Source: Arenicella xantha (lineage in GTDB: Bacteria > Pseudomonadota > Gammaproteobacteria > Arenicellales > Arenicellaceae). From it: DNA of 64,000 nt. The notes below the pieces were generated by a model that saw only the letters and a list, made by a program, of their open reading frames with translations, did no database searches and was not told the origin of the DNA. Of this stretch, positions 37,949 through 47,024 are shown in pieces. Numbering within the stretch: the stretch's first letter is position 1; every line of letters starts with the position of its first letter. The stretch is from positions 248,947 through 312,946 of the forward strand of contig NZ_QNRT01000003.1 of NCBI RefSeq assembly GCF_003315245.1, in the 5' to 3' direction. A program made the position numbers and the translations under genes.

Positions 37949-37957
37949 TGTGGATAA
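37949..37957 (-). promoter_or_regulatory. Perfect DnaA box (distal)
   Basis: The + strand reads TGTGGATAA, the exact complement of the consensus TTATCCACA. A single perfect 9-mer can occur by chance, but a second copy lies 211 nt away at 38160-38168, and the two flank an A+T-rich stretch upstream of mraZ. Confidence 0.5.
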
Positions 37958-38011
37958 GTCTGCGGTAGTGCTTAAAATTTAATCAATTAAAAATATAATC
38001 TTGTGTTCGAT

Positions 38012-38032
38012 AGTTAAAGTAATACTTTAACT
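38012..38032. promoter_or_regulatory. Perfect 9-bp palindrome upstream of mraZ
   Basis: AGTTAAAGT and ACTTTAACT are perfect inverted repeats separated by AAT. The symmetry and short spacer suit a dimeric transcription factor operator about 70 nt upstream of the mraZ -35 element, or a small hairpin. The protein that might bind is not evident. Confidence 0.45.
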
Positions 38033-38103
38033 TGAGTGGTTAAGTTGCAATGGAATGTGCGCTAAGCTACTGAAAGAAAAAGGTTTTCCCTTCTAATAAA
38101 CCC

Positions 38104-38132
38104 TTGACAGTCATGCCTGCGTCGTAGATAGT
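38104..38132 (+). promoter_or_regulatory. mraZ (dcw) promoter
   Basis: A perfect TTGACA (38104-38109) is followed after 17 nt by GATAGT (38127-38132); TAGATA at 38125 with 15-nt spacing is an alternative -10. The MraZ-type repeats start at the -10 element, placing the repressor array at the transcription start, as in other bacteria. Confidence 0.7.
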
Positions 38133-38170
38133 GGCGAAATGTGGGTAATTGTGGGAATTTGTGGATAATT
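38131..38170 (+). promoter_or_regulatory. MraZ-binding repeat array
   Basis: Four tandem 10-nt units, each beginning GTGG, start at 38131, 38141, 38151 and 38161; the two central ones are GTGGG. MraZ is known to bind TGGGN direct repeats spaced by 5 nt between its own promoter and start codon, so this is very probably its autoregulatory site. The last unit also contains a perfect DnaA box (38160-38168). Confidence 0.8.
38160..38168 (-). promoter_or_regulatory. Perfect DnaA box inside the MraZ array
   Basis: TGTGGATAA on the + strand is the complement of the consensus TTATCCACA and coincides with the fourth MraZ repeat. DnaA and MraZ could compete here. The partial identity of the two motifs (both contain TGTGG) means the match could be a by-product of the repeat. 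Confidence 0.45.
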
Positions 38171-38240
38171 TATCCCAATTCCTGCAGCCCTAACCAGAAA
38201 AACCGAACCACAATCCAGTAACTACAGGACGAGCATCGTC

Positions 38241-38696
38241 GTGGCCAGAGGCAGTAACCATTTAAATCTAGACGCGAAGGGGCGGATGTCAATTCCGACC
38301 CGGCATCGTGACGCCTTAAAAGGGGAGTCCGAGGGTGCGCTGGTGGTGACTATTAGCCCAAGTGATCGTTGTTTATTGCTGTATCGACTAGAGGATTGGG
38401 AGCAGGTAGAGAAGAAGCTAACCGCGTTGCCGACGTTGAACGCACAGACTCGACAGTTGAAACGGATGCTGATTGGGCACGCGGATGATTGTGTTATGGA
38501 TGGTAGTGGGCGAATTCTGGTGCCGACTCCGTTGCGTGAATTTGCTGGTATTGATCGAAAAGCGGTCTTGGTAGGGCAAGGCGACAAGTATGAAATATGG
38601 AGCGAAGCGCAATGGGTTGCGCAGCGCGATTCCATGTTGTCAGTAGAGCTCGATGAGTCGGCGTTGCCGAGCGAGCTCGAATCTCTCTCTTTTTAG
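38241..38696 (+). CDS. mraZ: Transcriptional regulator MraZ
   Basis: The 151-residue protein has two AbrB/SpoVT-like half-domains, each with the DAKGRMSIPTRHRD and DGSGRILVPTPLREFAG motif. MraZ forms a ring and represses the dcw promoter. The start is a GTG (MARGSNHLNLDAKGR), supported by the family N-terminus and an AGGA site upstream. It heads the dcw cluster; rsmH follows after 8 nt. Confidence 0.96.
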   Translation: MARGSNHLNLDAKGRMSIPTRHRDALKGESEGALVVTISPSDRCLLLYRLEDWEQVEKKLTALPTLNAQTRQLKRMLIGHADDCVMDGSGRILVPTPLREFAGIDRKAVLVGQGDKYEIWSEAQWVAQRDSMLSVELDESALPSELESLSF

Positions 38697-38704
38697 AGGG
38701 CGCC

Positions 38705-39667
38705 ATGGAAATTGTTGAGCAACACATTCCTGTCCTGAAGCGAGAGGCTCTCGACGCGTTGAATATTCGTTCGGATGGCGTCTACGTAGACGCTACCTTG
38801 GGTCGAGCAGGTCATGCGCGAGCGATTCTTGAGCGATTGGGCGACAATGGTCGTCTGATTGGTTTTGATCGTGATCCGCGTGCGATTGAGCTAGCTAGCG
38901 CCATTTTTGCCGAAGAGCCTCGTGTGCAAATCATTCACTCGGACTTTGCGCGCATGGCTGAGAAGCTGCATGCGGTGGCTCAGCTCGAATCAGTGGATGG
39001 TGTGTTCATGGACCTAGGAGTTTCGTCACCGCAACTGGACCAAGCTGAGCGCGGCTTTAGTTTTATGCGTGACGGTGCGCTGGATATGCGTATGGATACG
39101 ACTCAAGGTGAGTCCGCGGCGCAATGGCTGGCAAGCGTTGACGAGCGCGATCTGATGATGGTGCTGTTTGACTTGGGCGAAGAGAAGTTCGCGCGTCGAA
39201 TAGCGCGTGCCATTGTGTTGGAGCGTGACGAGTCAGCGATTCAGACTACCTTGCATCTGGCGCGTATCGTCGAAGAAGCCACACCTAAAAAAGACAAGCA
39301 TAAGCATCCTGCGACGCGTACGTTTCAGGCTATTCGTTTGCATGTGAATCAAGAGTTGAGTCAGGTTTCAGAGGCATTGCCTCAGGCTGTTAGCCTGCTC
39401 AATGAGGGAGGGCGTTTAGCTGTCATCAGTTTTCATTCTCTGGAAGACAGAATTGTAAAACGCTTTATTCGGGACCTGTCTACGCCGAATTTGCCGCCGA
39501 AAAATATCCCGGTGACAAGCGATATGTATCTAACGCCGCTCAAGCCAATTGGCAAAGCGATTAAGCCGACTGCGGATGAGGTTCGCGAAAATCCGCGTGC
39601 TCGTAGCTCGGTTTTGCGAATCGCTGAACGTACTGCTGTACCTTATTTGGGAGGTAAGCATGCGTGA
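38705..39667 (+). CDS. rsmH: 16S rRNA (cytosine-1402 N4) methyltransferase
   Basis: RsmH (MraW) methylates N4 of C1402, the same nucleotide that RsmI (also in this window) modifies on the ribose. The 320-residue protein begins HIPVLKREALDALN and has DATLGRAGHARAILERLG, FDRDPRAIELA, DGVFMDLGVSSPQLD and VISFHSLEDRIVK, all typical. An AGAGGG site lies just before the ATG. It overlaps ftsL by 8 nt. Confidence 0.97.
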   Translation: MEIVEQHIPVLKREALDALNIRSDGVYVDATLGRAGHARAILERLGDNGRLIGFDRDPRAIELASAIFAEEPRVQIIHSDFARMAEKLHAVAQLESVDGVFMDLGVSSPQLDQAERGFSFMRDGALDMRMDTTQGESAAQWLASVDERDLMMVLFDLGEEKFARRIARAIVLERDESAIQTTLHLARIVEEATPKKDKHKHPATRTFQAIRLHVNQELSQVSEALPQAVSLLNEGGRLAVISFHSLEDRIVKRFIRDLSTPNLPPKNIPVTSDMYLTPLKPIGKAIKPTADEVRENPRARSSVLRIAERTAVPYLGGKHA

Positions 39668-39962
39668 TAGCGTGATGTGGTTTTTAGTTACGAGCGTAGT
39701 TATCAGCGCGCTGGCGGTGGTGAATGTGCGCCATGAGCATCGTATTGCGTACCTGGCATTTCAAACCGAGCAAGATCGGCGCGATGCTTTGGATGATGAA
39801 TGGGGGCAGCTATTAGTTGAGGAAAGTCTATGGGCGTTTCCGCATCGTATTGAAAAGGATGCAACCAAGCTTCTCTCGATGCGCGCACCTAAAAAAGAAG
39901 ATATAAAATTTGTTGGAATGGATCAGCGGTTAACCGGTGAGGTCAGTGATGGCACGCGGTAA
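39660..39962 (+). CDS. ftsL: Cell division protein FtsL
   Basis: This 100-residue bitopic protein starts at ATG 39660 (MRDSVMWFLVTSVVISALAV) behind a GGGAGG site that lies within the rsmH end. It has a short cytoplasmic tail, one membrane helix, and a periplasmic coiled-coil region (HRIAYLAFQTEQDRRDALDD). It forms the FtsQLB complex that signals to FtsWI. Sequence conservation is low in this family; length, topology and position between rsmH and ftsI decide the call. Confidence 0.92.
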   Translation: MRDSVMWFLVTSVVISALAVVNVRHEHRIAYLAFQTEQDRRDALDDEWGQLLVEESLWAFPHRIEKDATKLLSMRAPKKEDIKFVGMDQRLTGEVSDGTR

Positions 39963-41730
39963 ACCTATTGTGACAGCGACCAAGCGCAAGACCCAAAAAG
40001 AAGTGGTTGTGCCAGTTGCGTCGTGGCGCTATAAGATGATCGGCGGCATTTTCGGGCTGATTTTTATCGGACTCATTGTGCGAGCCGTGCACTTGCAAAT
40101 TATTGATAACGATTACTTGCAGTCGCAAGGTGATGCTCGATATTTGCGTGTGCAAAAAGAGGAGCCTACGCGCGGCATGATTGTTGACCGAAATCATCAG
40201 CCGCTGGCGATTAGCACACCGGTTGACTCGATTTGGATGCATCCTGCTACTATTTTGCGGCAACAGAATGAATACTCCTATGAGCAATTGACGGGGTTGC
40301 TGGGAATGACTCGTGCGGAGTTGTTGGCCAAAGCCGAAAAGGCTAAGGCGAAGGAGTTTAGTTACTTAAAGCGTCAGTTGTCACCGCATCTAGCAAATAA
40401 AATTTTGTCGTTGGATGTGCCTGGAATCAATTCGGTACGTGAGTACAAGCGTTATTACCCTGCGGGTCCAGTGTTGGGGCATGTGCTGGGGTTTACCAAT
40501 ATCGATAACGAAGGTCAGGAAGGTTTGGAATTGGCCTTCAATAAGTCACTTAAGGGCTTGCCGGGTCGGACTCAGGTATTGCGTGACCGTTTTGGCCACG
40601 TGGTTGAATATGTTGAGCAGTTGAGCCAAGTGGAGCACGGTCAGGATATTACGTTGAGTCTAGATGCTCGAATTCAGTATCTTGCGTATCGGCACCTGCA
40701 GGCTGCAGTTAAAAAACATCAGGCTAGTTCGGCTTCATTGGTGGCGTTAGATGCCAAAACCGGAGAGGTTTTAGCCATGGTTAGCATGCCGGATTTTAAT
40801 CCAAATGATCGCTCCGACCTAATCAGTGCTCAGTTTCGCAATCGCTCTATTGCCGATTCGTTTGAGCCTGGGTCTACGGTAAAACCGATTACCATTGCGA
40901 TGGCTTTAGAGGAAGGTGTGATAACGCCAGACACTATCATAGATGCCGAGAAAGGCTTTTTCTATATTGGGCGAAGTCGTATTTCCGATACAAAATCACT
41001 CGGCGAAATTACTGTAACGGATGTGATAAAGCGCTCGAGTAATATCGGCGCAGCGAAGATTGCGATGATGATGTCAGCACGGGATCTTTATGACACTTAT
41101 CGCTTGGTAGGCTTTGGTAGTACCAATGATCTGAAGATGCCTGGCGAGCAGCGCGGCATTCTTGCGAAACGTAAGAAGTGGCGGCCAATTGAGCACGCTA
41201 CGCTTTCTTATGGTTACGGTTTGTCGGTTAATACCTTGCAGCTAGCGCGTGCTTATCAGGCATTGGCAAACGACGGAGTGCTTTTGCCGATTAGTATTCA
41301 TCCGGTGACTGACGTGCCCGAAGGCAAGCGTGTGTTTAGTAAAACCGTAACAGATCAAGTGGCGCTGATGCTAGAAGCTGCGGTCAGCGATGAAGGGACT
41401 GCGCCTCGTGCACAGGTAGACCAGTATCGTGTCGGCGGCAAAACGGGTACCGCACATAAAGTATTAGATGGTCGGTATCAAGACGACGCGTATATGTCGA
41501 TTTTTGCTGGATTCGCGCCGATCAGTGATCCTGAGATTGTGCTAGTCGTGTCGGTTGATGATCCCAAGGGCGTTGATTATTACGGCGGATTAGTGGCTGC
41601 GCCGGTCTTTTCCGAAGTTATGGCCGGAGCTTTGCGGTTTCGCAATGTGGCACCGGACGCTTTGGAGTCTGACGCTAAACCGGAACTTAAATTAATGATT
41701 GCACGCCCCAGAGCGACGGAGGCCGGCTAA
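39949..41730 (+). CDS. ftsI: Septal peptidoglycan transpeptidase FtsI (PBP3)
   Basis: FtsI cross-links septal peptidoglycan with FtsW. From ATG 39949 it is 593 residues, preceded by GAGGT at 5-nt spacing. It has one membrane helix (about residues 31-48), a dimerisation/pedestal domain beginning TRGMIVDRNHQPLA, and the transpeptidase motifs STVK near 309, SSN near 363 and KTGT near 498. It overlaps the end of ftsL by 14 nt and shares one base with murE (TAATG). Confidence 0.97.
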   Translation: MARGKPIVTATKRKTQKEVVVPVASWRYKMIGGIFGLIFIGLIVRAVHLQIIDNDYLQSQGDARYLRVQKEEPTRGMIVDRNHQPLAISTPVDSIWMHPATILRQQNEYSYEQLTGLLGMTRAELLAKAEKAKAKEFSYLKRQLSPHLANKILSLDVPGINSVREYKRYYPAGPVLGHVLGFTNIDNEGQEGLELAFNKSLKGLPGRTQVLRDRFGHVVEYVEQLSQVEHGQDITLSLDARIQYLAYRHLQAAVKKHQASSASLVALDAKTGEVLAMVSMPDFNPNDRSDLISAQFRNRSIADSFEPGSTVKPITIAMALEEGVITPDTIIDAEKGFFYIGRSRISDTKSLGEITVTDVIKRSSNIGAAKIAMMMSARDLYDTYRLVGFGSTNDLKMPGEQRGILAKRKKWRPIEHATLSYGYGLSVNTLQLARAYQALANDGVLLPISIHPVTDVPEGKRVFSKTVTDQVALMLEAAVSDEGTAPRAQVDQYRVGGKTGTAHKVLDGRYQDDAYMSIFAGFAPISDPEIVLVVSVDDPKGVDYYGGLVAAPVFSEVMAGALRFRNVAPDALESDAKPELKLMIARPRATEAG

Positions 41731-43184
41731 TGTCTTATTCATTACCGCTTGCTGAGTTGTTGGCGCTATTGGGTGTGGAGTCTAGTGAAACGCTCGAAAT
41801 AACCGCACTTAGTCTGGATAGTCGGCAGATTGCAGCCGGTTCGTTGTTTCTGGCCTACCCAGGGGCGAACTCGGACGGCCGAGATTTTATGTTGCAAGCG
41901 CAAGCGGCCGGCGCGAGTGCGATCATCTATGATGAGCGTGATTACTCGCTGCCAGATGCTATTGCCATTCCTAGTTTCGCAGTTGCTAACCTGCAGGCGC
42001 AAGTTGGTGTATTAGCGGATGCCTTTTACGCCAAACCGTCTGCTGAATTGCAGGTGTTTGGTGTCACAGGCACCAATGGCAAAACGACCTGCTGTTACTT
42101 GCTGACCCAAGCATTGACCCAATTAGGTTTGCAGGCGGCGATGATTGGAACCATTGGCGTTGGTCGCCTTGATGCTCTGCAAAAAGCTGGGCATACCACA
42201 CCTGACCCAATTTCACTGCACCGGCAGCTAGCCGAGTTTCGTGATCAGGGAATTACCCAGGTGTGTATGGAGGTTTCTTCTCATGCATTGGACCAAGGAC
42301 GTGTGAGTGGCGTTCGGTTTTTCTGCGCGCTATTCACCAATCTGAGTCATGACCATTTGGATTACCACGGTGACATGGCCTCTTATGGTCGCGCAAAGCA
42401 GCGCTTGTTTACGCAGTTTCATAGCGAGTTGGCGATCATCAATGTGGCGGATTCATTCGGCGCTCAGCTTCGCGAGCTTGGCGGCGCTGAATTCTCCGTA
42501 GGTTATGGTGCTGGTGGTGATGTTTATCTTGATGATCTTGAGATGAACTCGTCGGGCATGCAGTTTGTGGTTGAAGGGAGTGGCGTTGAATTCGCGGCCG
42601 AGACGCCGCTTATCGGGCAAGTAAACGTGCCCAATATAGAGTTGCTAGTTGCTACGTTGCTGGGATTGAGTACGCCGATAGAGGACATTCAATCTATTTT
42701 AAGGTCCTTGCGTCCCGCGCCCGGGCGCATGGAGCTGTACCGCCACGGTTTGTCGCCTCATGTGGTGGTCGATTATGCACACACGCCAGACGCTCTCGAA
42801 AAAGCGTTATTGTCGGTCAAGCGACATTGCGAAGGAGACGTTTGGTGTGTGTTCGGGTGTGGCGGAGATCGTGATCGAGCTAAGCGGGCGGTGATGGGGG
42901 CAGCAGCAGATCAATATGCTGAGCATGTCATTATCACTAATGATAACCCGCGCTCAGAAGCCGGTGATGCTATCGCCGCTGATATTGCTAAAGGCATTCA
43001 CGGTTCTTATGTCGTGGTACTGGATCGTGCCACGGCTATCGCGCAGGCAATCGAGTCAGCGGCGCCTGAAGATTGGGTGTTGGTGGCCGGTAAGGGTCAT
43101 GAAGCTACGCAACAAGTCGGTAATGATTTCCTAGAGTTCTCTGATCGCGAGCAGGTTTCACGCTTACTTGAGGTGGATGCATGA
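41730..43184 (+). CDS. murE: UDP-MurNAc-L-Ala-D-Glu:meso-diaminopimelate ligase
   Basis: MurE adds the third residue of the stem peptide. The 484-residue protein has the ATP-binding GVTGTNGKTTCCY near residue 110 and the DNPRSE motif near residue 405, which marks meso-diaminopimelate, not lysine, as substrate, as expected for a Gram-negative cell. The start shares a base with the ftsI stop, and the end overlaps murF by four bases. Confidence 0.97.
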   Translation: MSYSLPLAELLALLGVESSETLEITALSLDSRQIAAGSLFLAYPGANSDGRDFMLQAQAAGASAIIYDERDYSLPDAIAIPSFAVANLQAQVGVLADAFYAKPSAELQVFGVTGTNGKTTCCYLLTQALTQLGLQAAMIGTIGVGRLDALQKAGHTTPDPISLHRQLAEFRDQGITQVCMEVSSHALDQGRVSGVRFFCALFTNLSHDHLDYHGDMASYGRAKQRLFTQFHSELAIINVADSFGAQLRELGGAEFSVGYGAGGDVYLDDLEMNSSGMQFVVEGSGVEFAAETPLIGQVNVPNIELLVATLLGLSTPIEDIQSILRSLRPAPGRMELYRHGLSPHVVVDYAHTPDALEKALLSVKRHCEGDVWCVFGCGGDRDRAKRAVMGAAADQYAEHVIITNDNPRSEAGDAIAADIAKGIHGSYVVVLDRATAIAQAIESAAPEDWVLVAGKGHEATQQVGNDFLEFSDREQVSRLLEVDA

Positions 43185-44560
43185 TTCAGTTATCACAAGC
43201 TTGCCAAGTGGTCGACGGTGTTTTGCGCGGCGCCGATGTGTTGTTCCACAACGTGAGTATCAATACTCGTGATGTGTGTGAAGGGCGATTGTTTGTCGCG
43301 CTTAAAGGTGAGCAGTTCGATGCGCATGATTATGTGGCGCAAGCCGCGACAGCCGGAGCGGTGGCCTTGTTGGTTGAGCAAGATGTGTCTTCAGTATTGC
43401 CAGTGGTTAAGGTTGATAGCACTCATCAGGCGCTTAAAGATTTGGCGGCATGGTGGCGTACGCAGTTGGTGTTACCCGTAATCGGGATCACCGGCAGCGT
43501 TGGTAAAACCACAGTCAAAGAAATGGCTGGCGCGATTTTTTCTCAATTGGGGCAAGGCGTAGTAACTCATGGCAACCTAAATAATGAAATCGGTGTGCCA
43601 TTAACATTGATGCGTTTAAGTGAAAATGATCGATTTGCGATTGTCGAAATGGGTATGAATCATGCTGGTGAGATTCAACGTCTGACCCAGGTTGCGCAGC
43701 CGACCATTGCGTTGATCACGAATGCTGGCGAAGCGCACCTAGAGCATCTTGGCTCAGTGGCGGCGGTGGCTAAGGCGAAAGGTGAAATATTTGCGGGACT
43801 TACTCCTGACGGCACAGCGGTTATCAACGCCGACGATGCGTTTGCTTCAGAGTGGCAGCAAAGTACTGCTGGGCGACGTGTTGTCTCCTTTGGTTTAACT
43901 AATGCGGCAGATATTACCGCCACGTATCGACAACATCGTGGCGCGTTAGAGATACAAATTTCGACGCCCGATGCCACATTTGAGATTCGTTTAAAGGCTC
44001 TTGGTGAGCATAGTGTGCGTAACGCTTTGGCGGCAACCGCTTTGGCGATCGCAGCGAATGTGCCGATTGACTATATTCAACGCGGTCTCGCTGAGTACCG
44101 TTCTCCGGCTGGGCGATTGCAGGTGAGTCAAATTGGTGAAAACACATTAATTGATGATACCTACAATGCCAACCCTACTTCGATGGCTGCGGCTGTTGAG
44201 GTGTTAGCAGGTTTTGCACAGTCCACTCTAATAGTTGGTGATATGGCTGAGTTGGGCGAACACGCGGAGTCTGCGCATCGACAGCTTGGGGTTTTAGCTC
44301 GCGCGAATGGGATCGATAAAGTCTTAGCCTGTGGCCGGTATGCCGAACTGGTAGTAAACGAGTTTGGAGCCGACGGCCACTGTTTTGTAACACAGGCTGA
44401 GTTGATTGAGTTCGTTTTGTCCGCACCACTGAGTGGTGCCATTCTGGTTAAAGGCTCTAGGTCCGCAGCAATGGAAAATGTGGTGCGAGCGTTAGGTCAA
44501 TATTTTGACGGCAGTCAAACCAGCAATAACACAAAAAAACACGGGGAAGGCGCATGTTAG
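43181..44560 (+). CDS. murF: UDP-MurNAc-tripeptide:D-Ala-D-Ala ligase
   Basis: MurF completes the UDP-MurNAc-pentapeptide. The 459-residue protein has the Mur ligase P-loop [14 protein letters not shown] near residue 103, [15 protein letters not shown], and [14 protein letters not shown] near residue 325. It overlaps murE by 4 nt (ATGA) and mraY by 7 nt. Confidence 0.97.
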   Translation: MIQLSQACQVVDGVLRGADVLFHNVSINTRDVCEGRLFVALKGEQFDAHDYVAQAATAGAVALLVEQDVSSVLPVVKVDSTHQALKDLAAWWRTQLVLPVIGITGSVGKTTVKEMAGAIFSQLGQGVVTHGNLNNEIGVPLTLMRLSENDRFAIVEMGMNHAGEIQRLTQVAQPTIALITNAGEAHLEHLGSVAAVAKAKGEIFAGLTPDGTAVINADDAFASEWQQSTAGRRVVSFGLTNAADITATYRQHRGALEIQISTPDATFEIRLKALGEHSVRNALAATALAIAANVPIDYIQRGLAEYRSPAGRLQVSQIGENTLIDDTYNANPTSMAAAVEVLAGFAQSTLIVGDMAELGEHAESAHRQLGVLARANGIDKVLACGRYAELVVNEFGADGHCFVTQAELIEFVLSAPLSGAILVKGSRSAAMENVVRALGQYFDGSQTSNNTKKHGEGAC

Positions 44561-45636
44561 TCGCACTATTTGGATGGCTCGCGGAGCAACACAGTTTTTT
44601 TAATGTCTTCCAGTATCTAACGCTGCGAGCTATTTGCGCGGTGCTTACGGCTCTCATTCTGTCGTTAGTCATGGGGCCGGTGATGATACGTAAATTACGT
44701 TTTCATCAAATTGGGCAAACTGTGCGTCAAGATGGGCCGCCTACTCATTTTGATAAAGTCGGAACGCCGACGATGGGCGGCTTGTTGATTCTGGCGTCAG
44801 TCTTGTTAGCGACTCTGTTATGGGCGGATTTGACCAATCGCTATGTGCTAATCACTATTTTTGTGTGCTTTTTCTTTGGCGTCATCGGTTGGTACGACGA
44901 CTATCAAAAGCTAATTAATAAAGATCCAAAAGGCATGGGGTCGCGCAATAAGTTTTTGGGGCAAAGTGTGGTGGCGACGATTGCCGCATTATTTCTCTAT
45001 TACACCGCTCAAACGCCGATTGAGACATCGTTGATCATTCCATTTTTTAAGGACGTGGTGTGGCAGCTCGGCATTTTGTTTATACCGTTGACCTATTTTG
45101 TGATTGTCGGAACCAGTAATGCGGTTAATTTGACAGATGGCTTGGACGGTTTGGCTATTGTGCCTACTGCTATGGTGGCCGGTGCTTTAGCAGTTTTTTG
45201 TTACCTTTCTGGCAACGTGATCTTCTCCGACTATTTACAGATTCCGCAAATTGCTGGTGCCGGCGAAGTGGCGATATTTTGCGCGGCCTTGGTCGGCGCT
45301 GGGCTTGGGTTTCTTTGGTTTAATACCTACCCCGCACAAGTCTTCATGGGCGATATTGGCTCGTTGTCGCTGGGTGCGTCGTTAGGTGTGGTGGCTGTAA
45401 TCGTTCGACAAGAGTTAGTGCTATTCATTATGGGCGGCATCTTCGTGCTGGAAACGGTATCCGTCATTCTGCAGGTCTTTAGTTACAAAATGTTTGGCAA
45501 ACGAATCTTTCGTATGGCGCCGATTCATCACCATTTTGAACTAAAAGGGTGGCCAGAGCCTCGTGTGATTGTTCGATTTTGGATTATTAGTTTGGTGTTA
45601 GTACTCATCGGTCTTGCGACCTTGAAGGTTAGATAA
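44554..45636 (+). CDS. mraY: Phospho-N-acetylmuramoyl-pentapeptide transferase MraY
   Basis: MraY transfers phospho-MurNAc-pentapeptide to undecaprenyl phosphate to make lipid I in the inner membrane. The 360-residue protein has about ten membrane segments and the active-site motifs [42 protein letters not shown] and the HHH-containing [16 protein letters not shown]. It overlaps the end of murF and precedes murD by 5 nt. Confidence 0.97.
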   Translation: MLVALFGWLAEQHSFFNVFQYLTLRAICAVLTALILSLVMGPVMIRKLRFHQIGQTVRQDGPPTHFDKVGTPTMGGLLILASVLLATLLWADLTNRYVLITIFVCFFFGVIGWYDDYQKLINKDPKGMGSRNKFLGQSVVATIAALFLYYTAQTPIETSLIIPFFKDVVWQLGILFIPLTYFVIVGTSNAVNLTDGLDGLAIVPTAMVAGALAVFCYLSGNVIFSDYLQIPQIAGAGEVAIFCAALVGAGLGFLWFNTYPAQVFMGDIGSLSLGASLGVVAVIVRQELVLFIMGGIFVLETVSVILQVFSYKMFGKRIFRMAPIHHHFELKGWPEPRVIVRFWIISLVLVLIGLATLKVR

Positions 45637-45641
45637 GAATA

Positions 45642-47024
45642 ATGACGTCCCCTCGCCGAAATTTAACTACCAAGCTGATTGAGCAATATCAGCGCGCCGC
45701 TGTCGTGGGCCTCGGTATTAGTGGCTTGAGTGTCGTACGCTACTTGCGTTCGCACTCGATAGAGGTGATTGCGCTGGATTCCAGAAGTGTGCCGCCAGCT
45801 GCACAAGCATTGCAGGCTGTCTGTCCTGAAGTCAAAACAGTGTTTGGCGCGTTTGATGCAGAGCATCTTGATGGTGCGGAGCTGATTGTGGTGAGTCCGG
45901 GCGTTTCTATTAAAGAACCGATGCTGGTGCAAGCGCGACGACGAGGCGCAAAGATTGTTGGTGACATAGAGCTCTTCTTGCAAGTCAACCAGAAGCCTCT
46001 TATAGCCATTACTGGATCCAACGGTAAGAGCACGGTAACCGCGCTAGTTGGTGAGATGGTTTGTGCTGGCGGAATGGTTCCGTTAGTGGCAGGAAATATT
46101 GGTAAGCCAGTTCTTGATGCATTAACAGATAATGAGCCCTATGACGTGGCAGTGTTAGAGCTTTCTAGTTTTCAGCTTGAAACAACCAATCAGGTTCCCG
46201 CGGATGCGGCTGCTATTCTTAATATCAGCCCGGATCATTTAGATCGATATGACTCAATGGGCGACTACGTACTAGCCAAGAGCCGAATTTTACGCGGTGC
46301 GCAAAGAGCGGTCTTGCCGCGTCATGATGATCAGTTTACGATGATTACGCAAACCGGTGACGTGTTGAGTTTCGAGCTTGATGAGCCTCATCAAGCTAAT
46401 GAATTTGGGGTTAAGAAGCGCTCGTCGGGGCGTTGGCTCATGCATGGTAAAACGCCACTGATGAGGCTTAGTGATATTGGTTTGCTCGGGCTGCATAACG
46501 TGAAAAACGTAGTGAGTGCGTTTGCGCTGACAGATTTTCTTGGCCTGACATTAGAGTCGCAGGTTGCCGCGGTTAAAGCATTTACTGGCTTACCGCATCG
46601 GATGCAAACCGTTGCTTCAGATGGCGGAGTGATATGGGTTAATGATTCAAAAGCGACGAATGTTGGCGCGACGATTACCGCGCTACGTAACTTGGAGTCG
46701 CCAGTAGTTTGGATTGCTGGCGGGCAAGGCAAGGGGGCGGATTTTGCTGATTTAGCCGATGCCATCACCGATGATGTGCGTGTGCTAATTTTATTGGGCG
46801 AGGATGCTGACAAGATCGATCAAGCGTTACGTTCTAAAGTGAAAATTGAACGCGTTAAGGATATGGAAGCTGCGGTTGTGAAAGCCGCTGAATACGCTCG
46901 GCCTGATGACGTTGTTTTGTTATCACCAGCTTGCGCTAGCTTTGATATGTTTACTGGTTTTGAGCATCGGGGAGCGGTTTTCATCGCTTGTGTAGAGCGA
47001 CTGCTCCAGCGAGGTGCCGCGTGA
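45642..47024 (+). CDS. murD: UDP-MurNAc-L-alanine:D-glutamate ligase
   Basis: MurD adds D-glutamate to UDP-MurNAc-L-alanine. The 460-residue protein has an N-terminal Rossmann motif (AAVVGLGISGLSVVRYL), the ATP site AITGSNGKSTVTAL near residue 124, and NDSKATNVGAT near residue 330. The C-terminus carries LSPACASFDMFTGFEHRG. It overlaps ftsW by four bases (GTGA). Confidence 0.97.
   Translation: MTSPRRNLTTKLIEQYQRAAVVGLGISGLSVVRYLRSHSIEVIALDSRSVPPAAQALQAVCPEVKTVFGAFDAEHLDGAELIVVSPGVSIKEPMLVQARRRGAKIVGDIELFLQVNQKPLIAITGSNGKSTVTALVGEMVCAGGMVPLVAGNIGKPVLDALTDNEPYDVAVLELSSFQLETTNQVPADAAAILNISPDHLDRYDSMGDYVLAKSRILRGAQRAVLPRHDDQFTMITQTGDVLSFELDEPHQANEFGVKKRSSGRWLMHGKTPLMRLSDIGLLGLHNVKNVVSAFALTDFLGLTLESQVAAVKAFTGLPHRMQTVASDGGVIWVNDSKATNVGATITALRNLESPVVWIAGGQGKGADFADLADAITDDVRVLILLGEDADKIDQALRSKVKIERVKDMEAAVVKAAEYARPDDVVLLSPACASFDMFTGFEHRGAVFIACVERLLQRGAA

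Larger units (their letters stand above)
37734..38103. other. Gene-free A+T-rich region between rnpB and mraZ
   Basis: I see no convincing gene in these 370 bases. A 57-codon frame from ATG 37746 has no family resemblance and no ribosome binding site. The right half is A+T-rich and holds a DnaA box and a palindrome (listed separately). The rest may be the 3' flank of rnpB and distal control DNA of the dcw operon. Confidence 0.6.

Noticed and set aside
46988-47020. Longer ftsW start at TTG 46988
   Set aside because: GTG 47021 has a GAGGT site at good spacing and gives the usual start-stop overlap with murD; the extra residues are not family-like.
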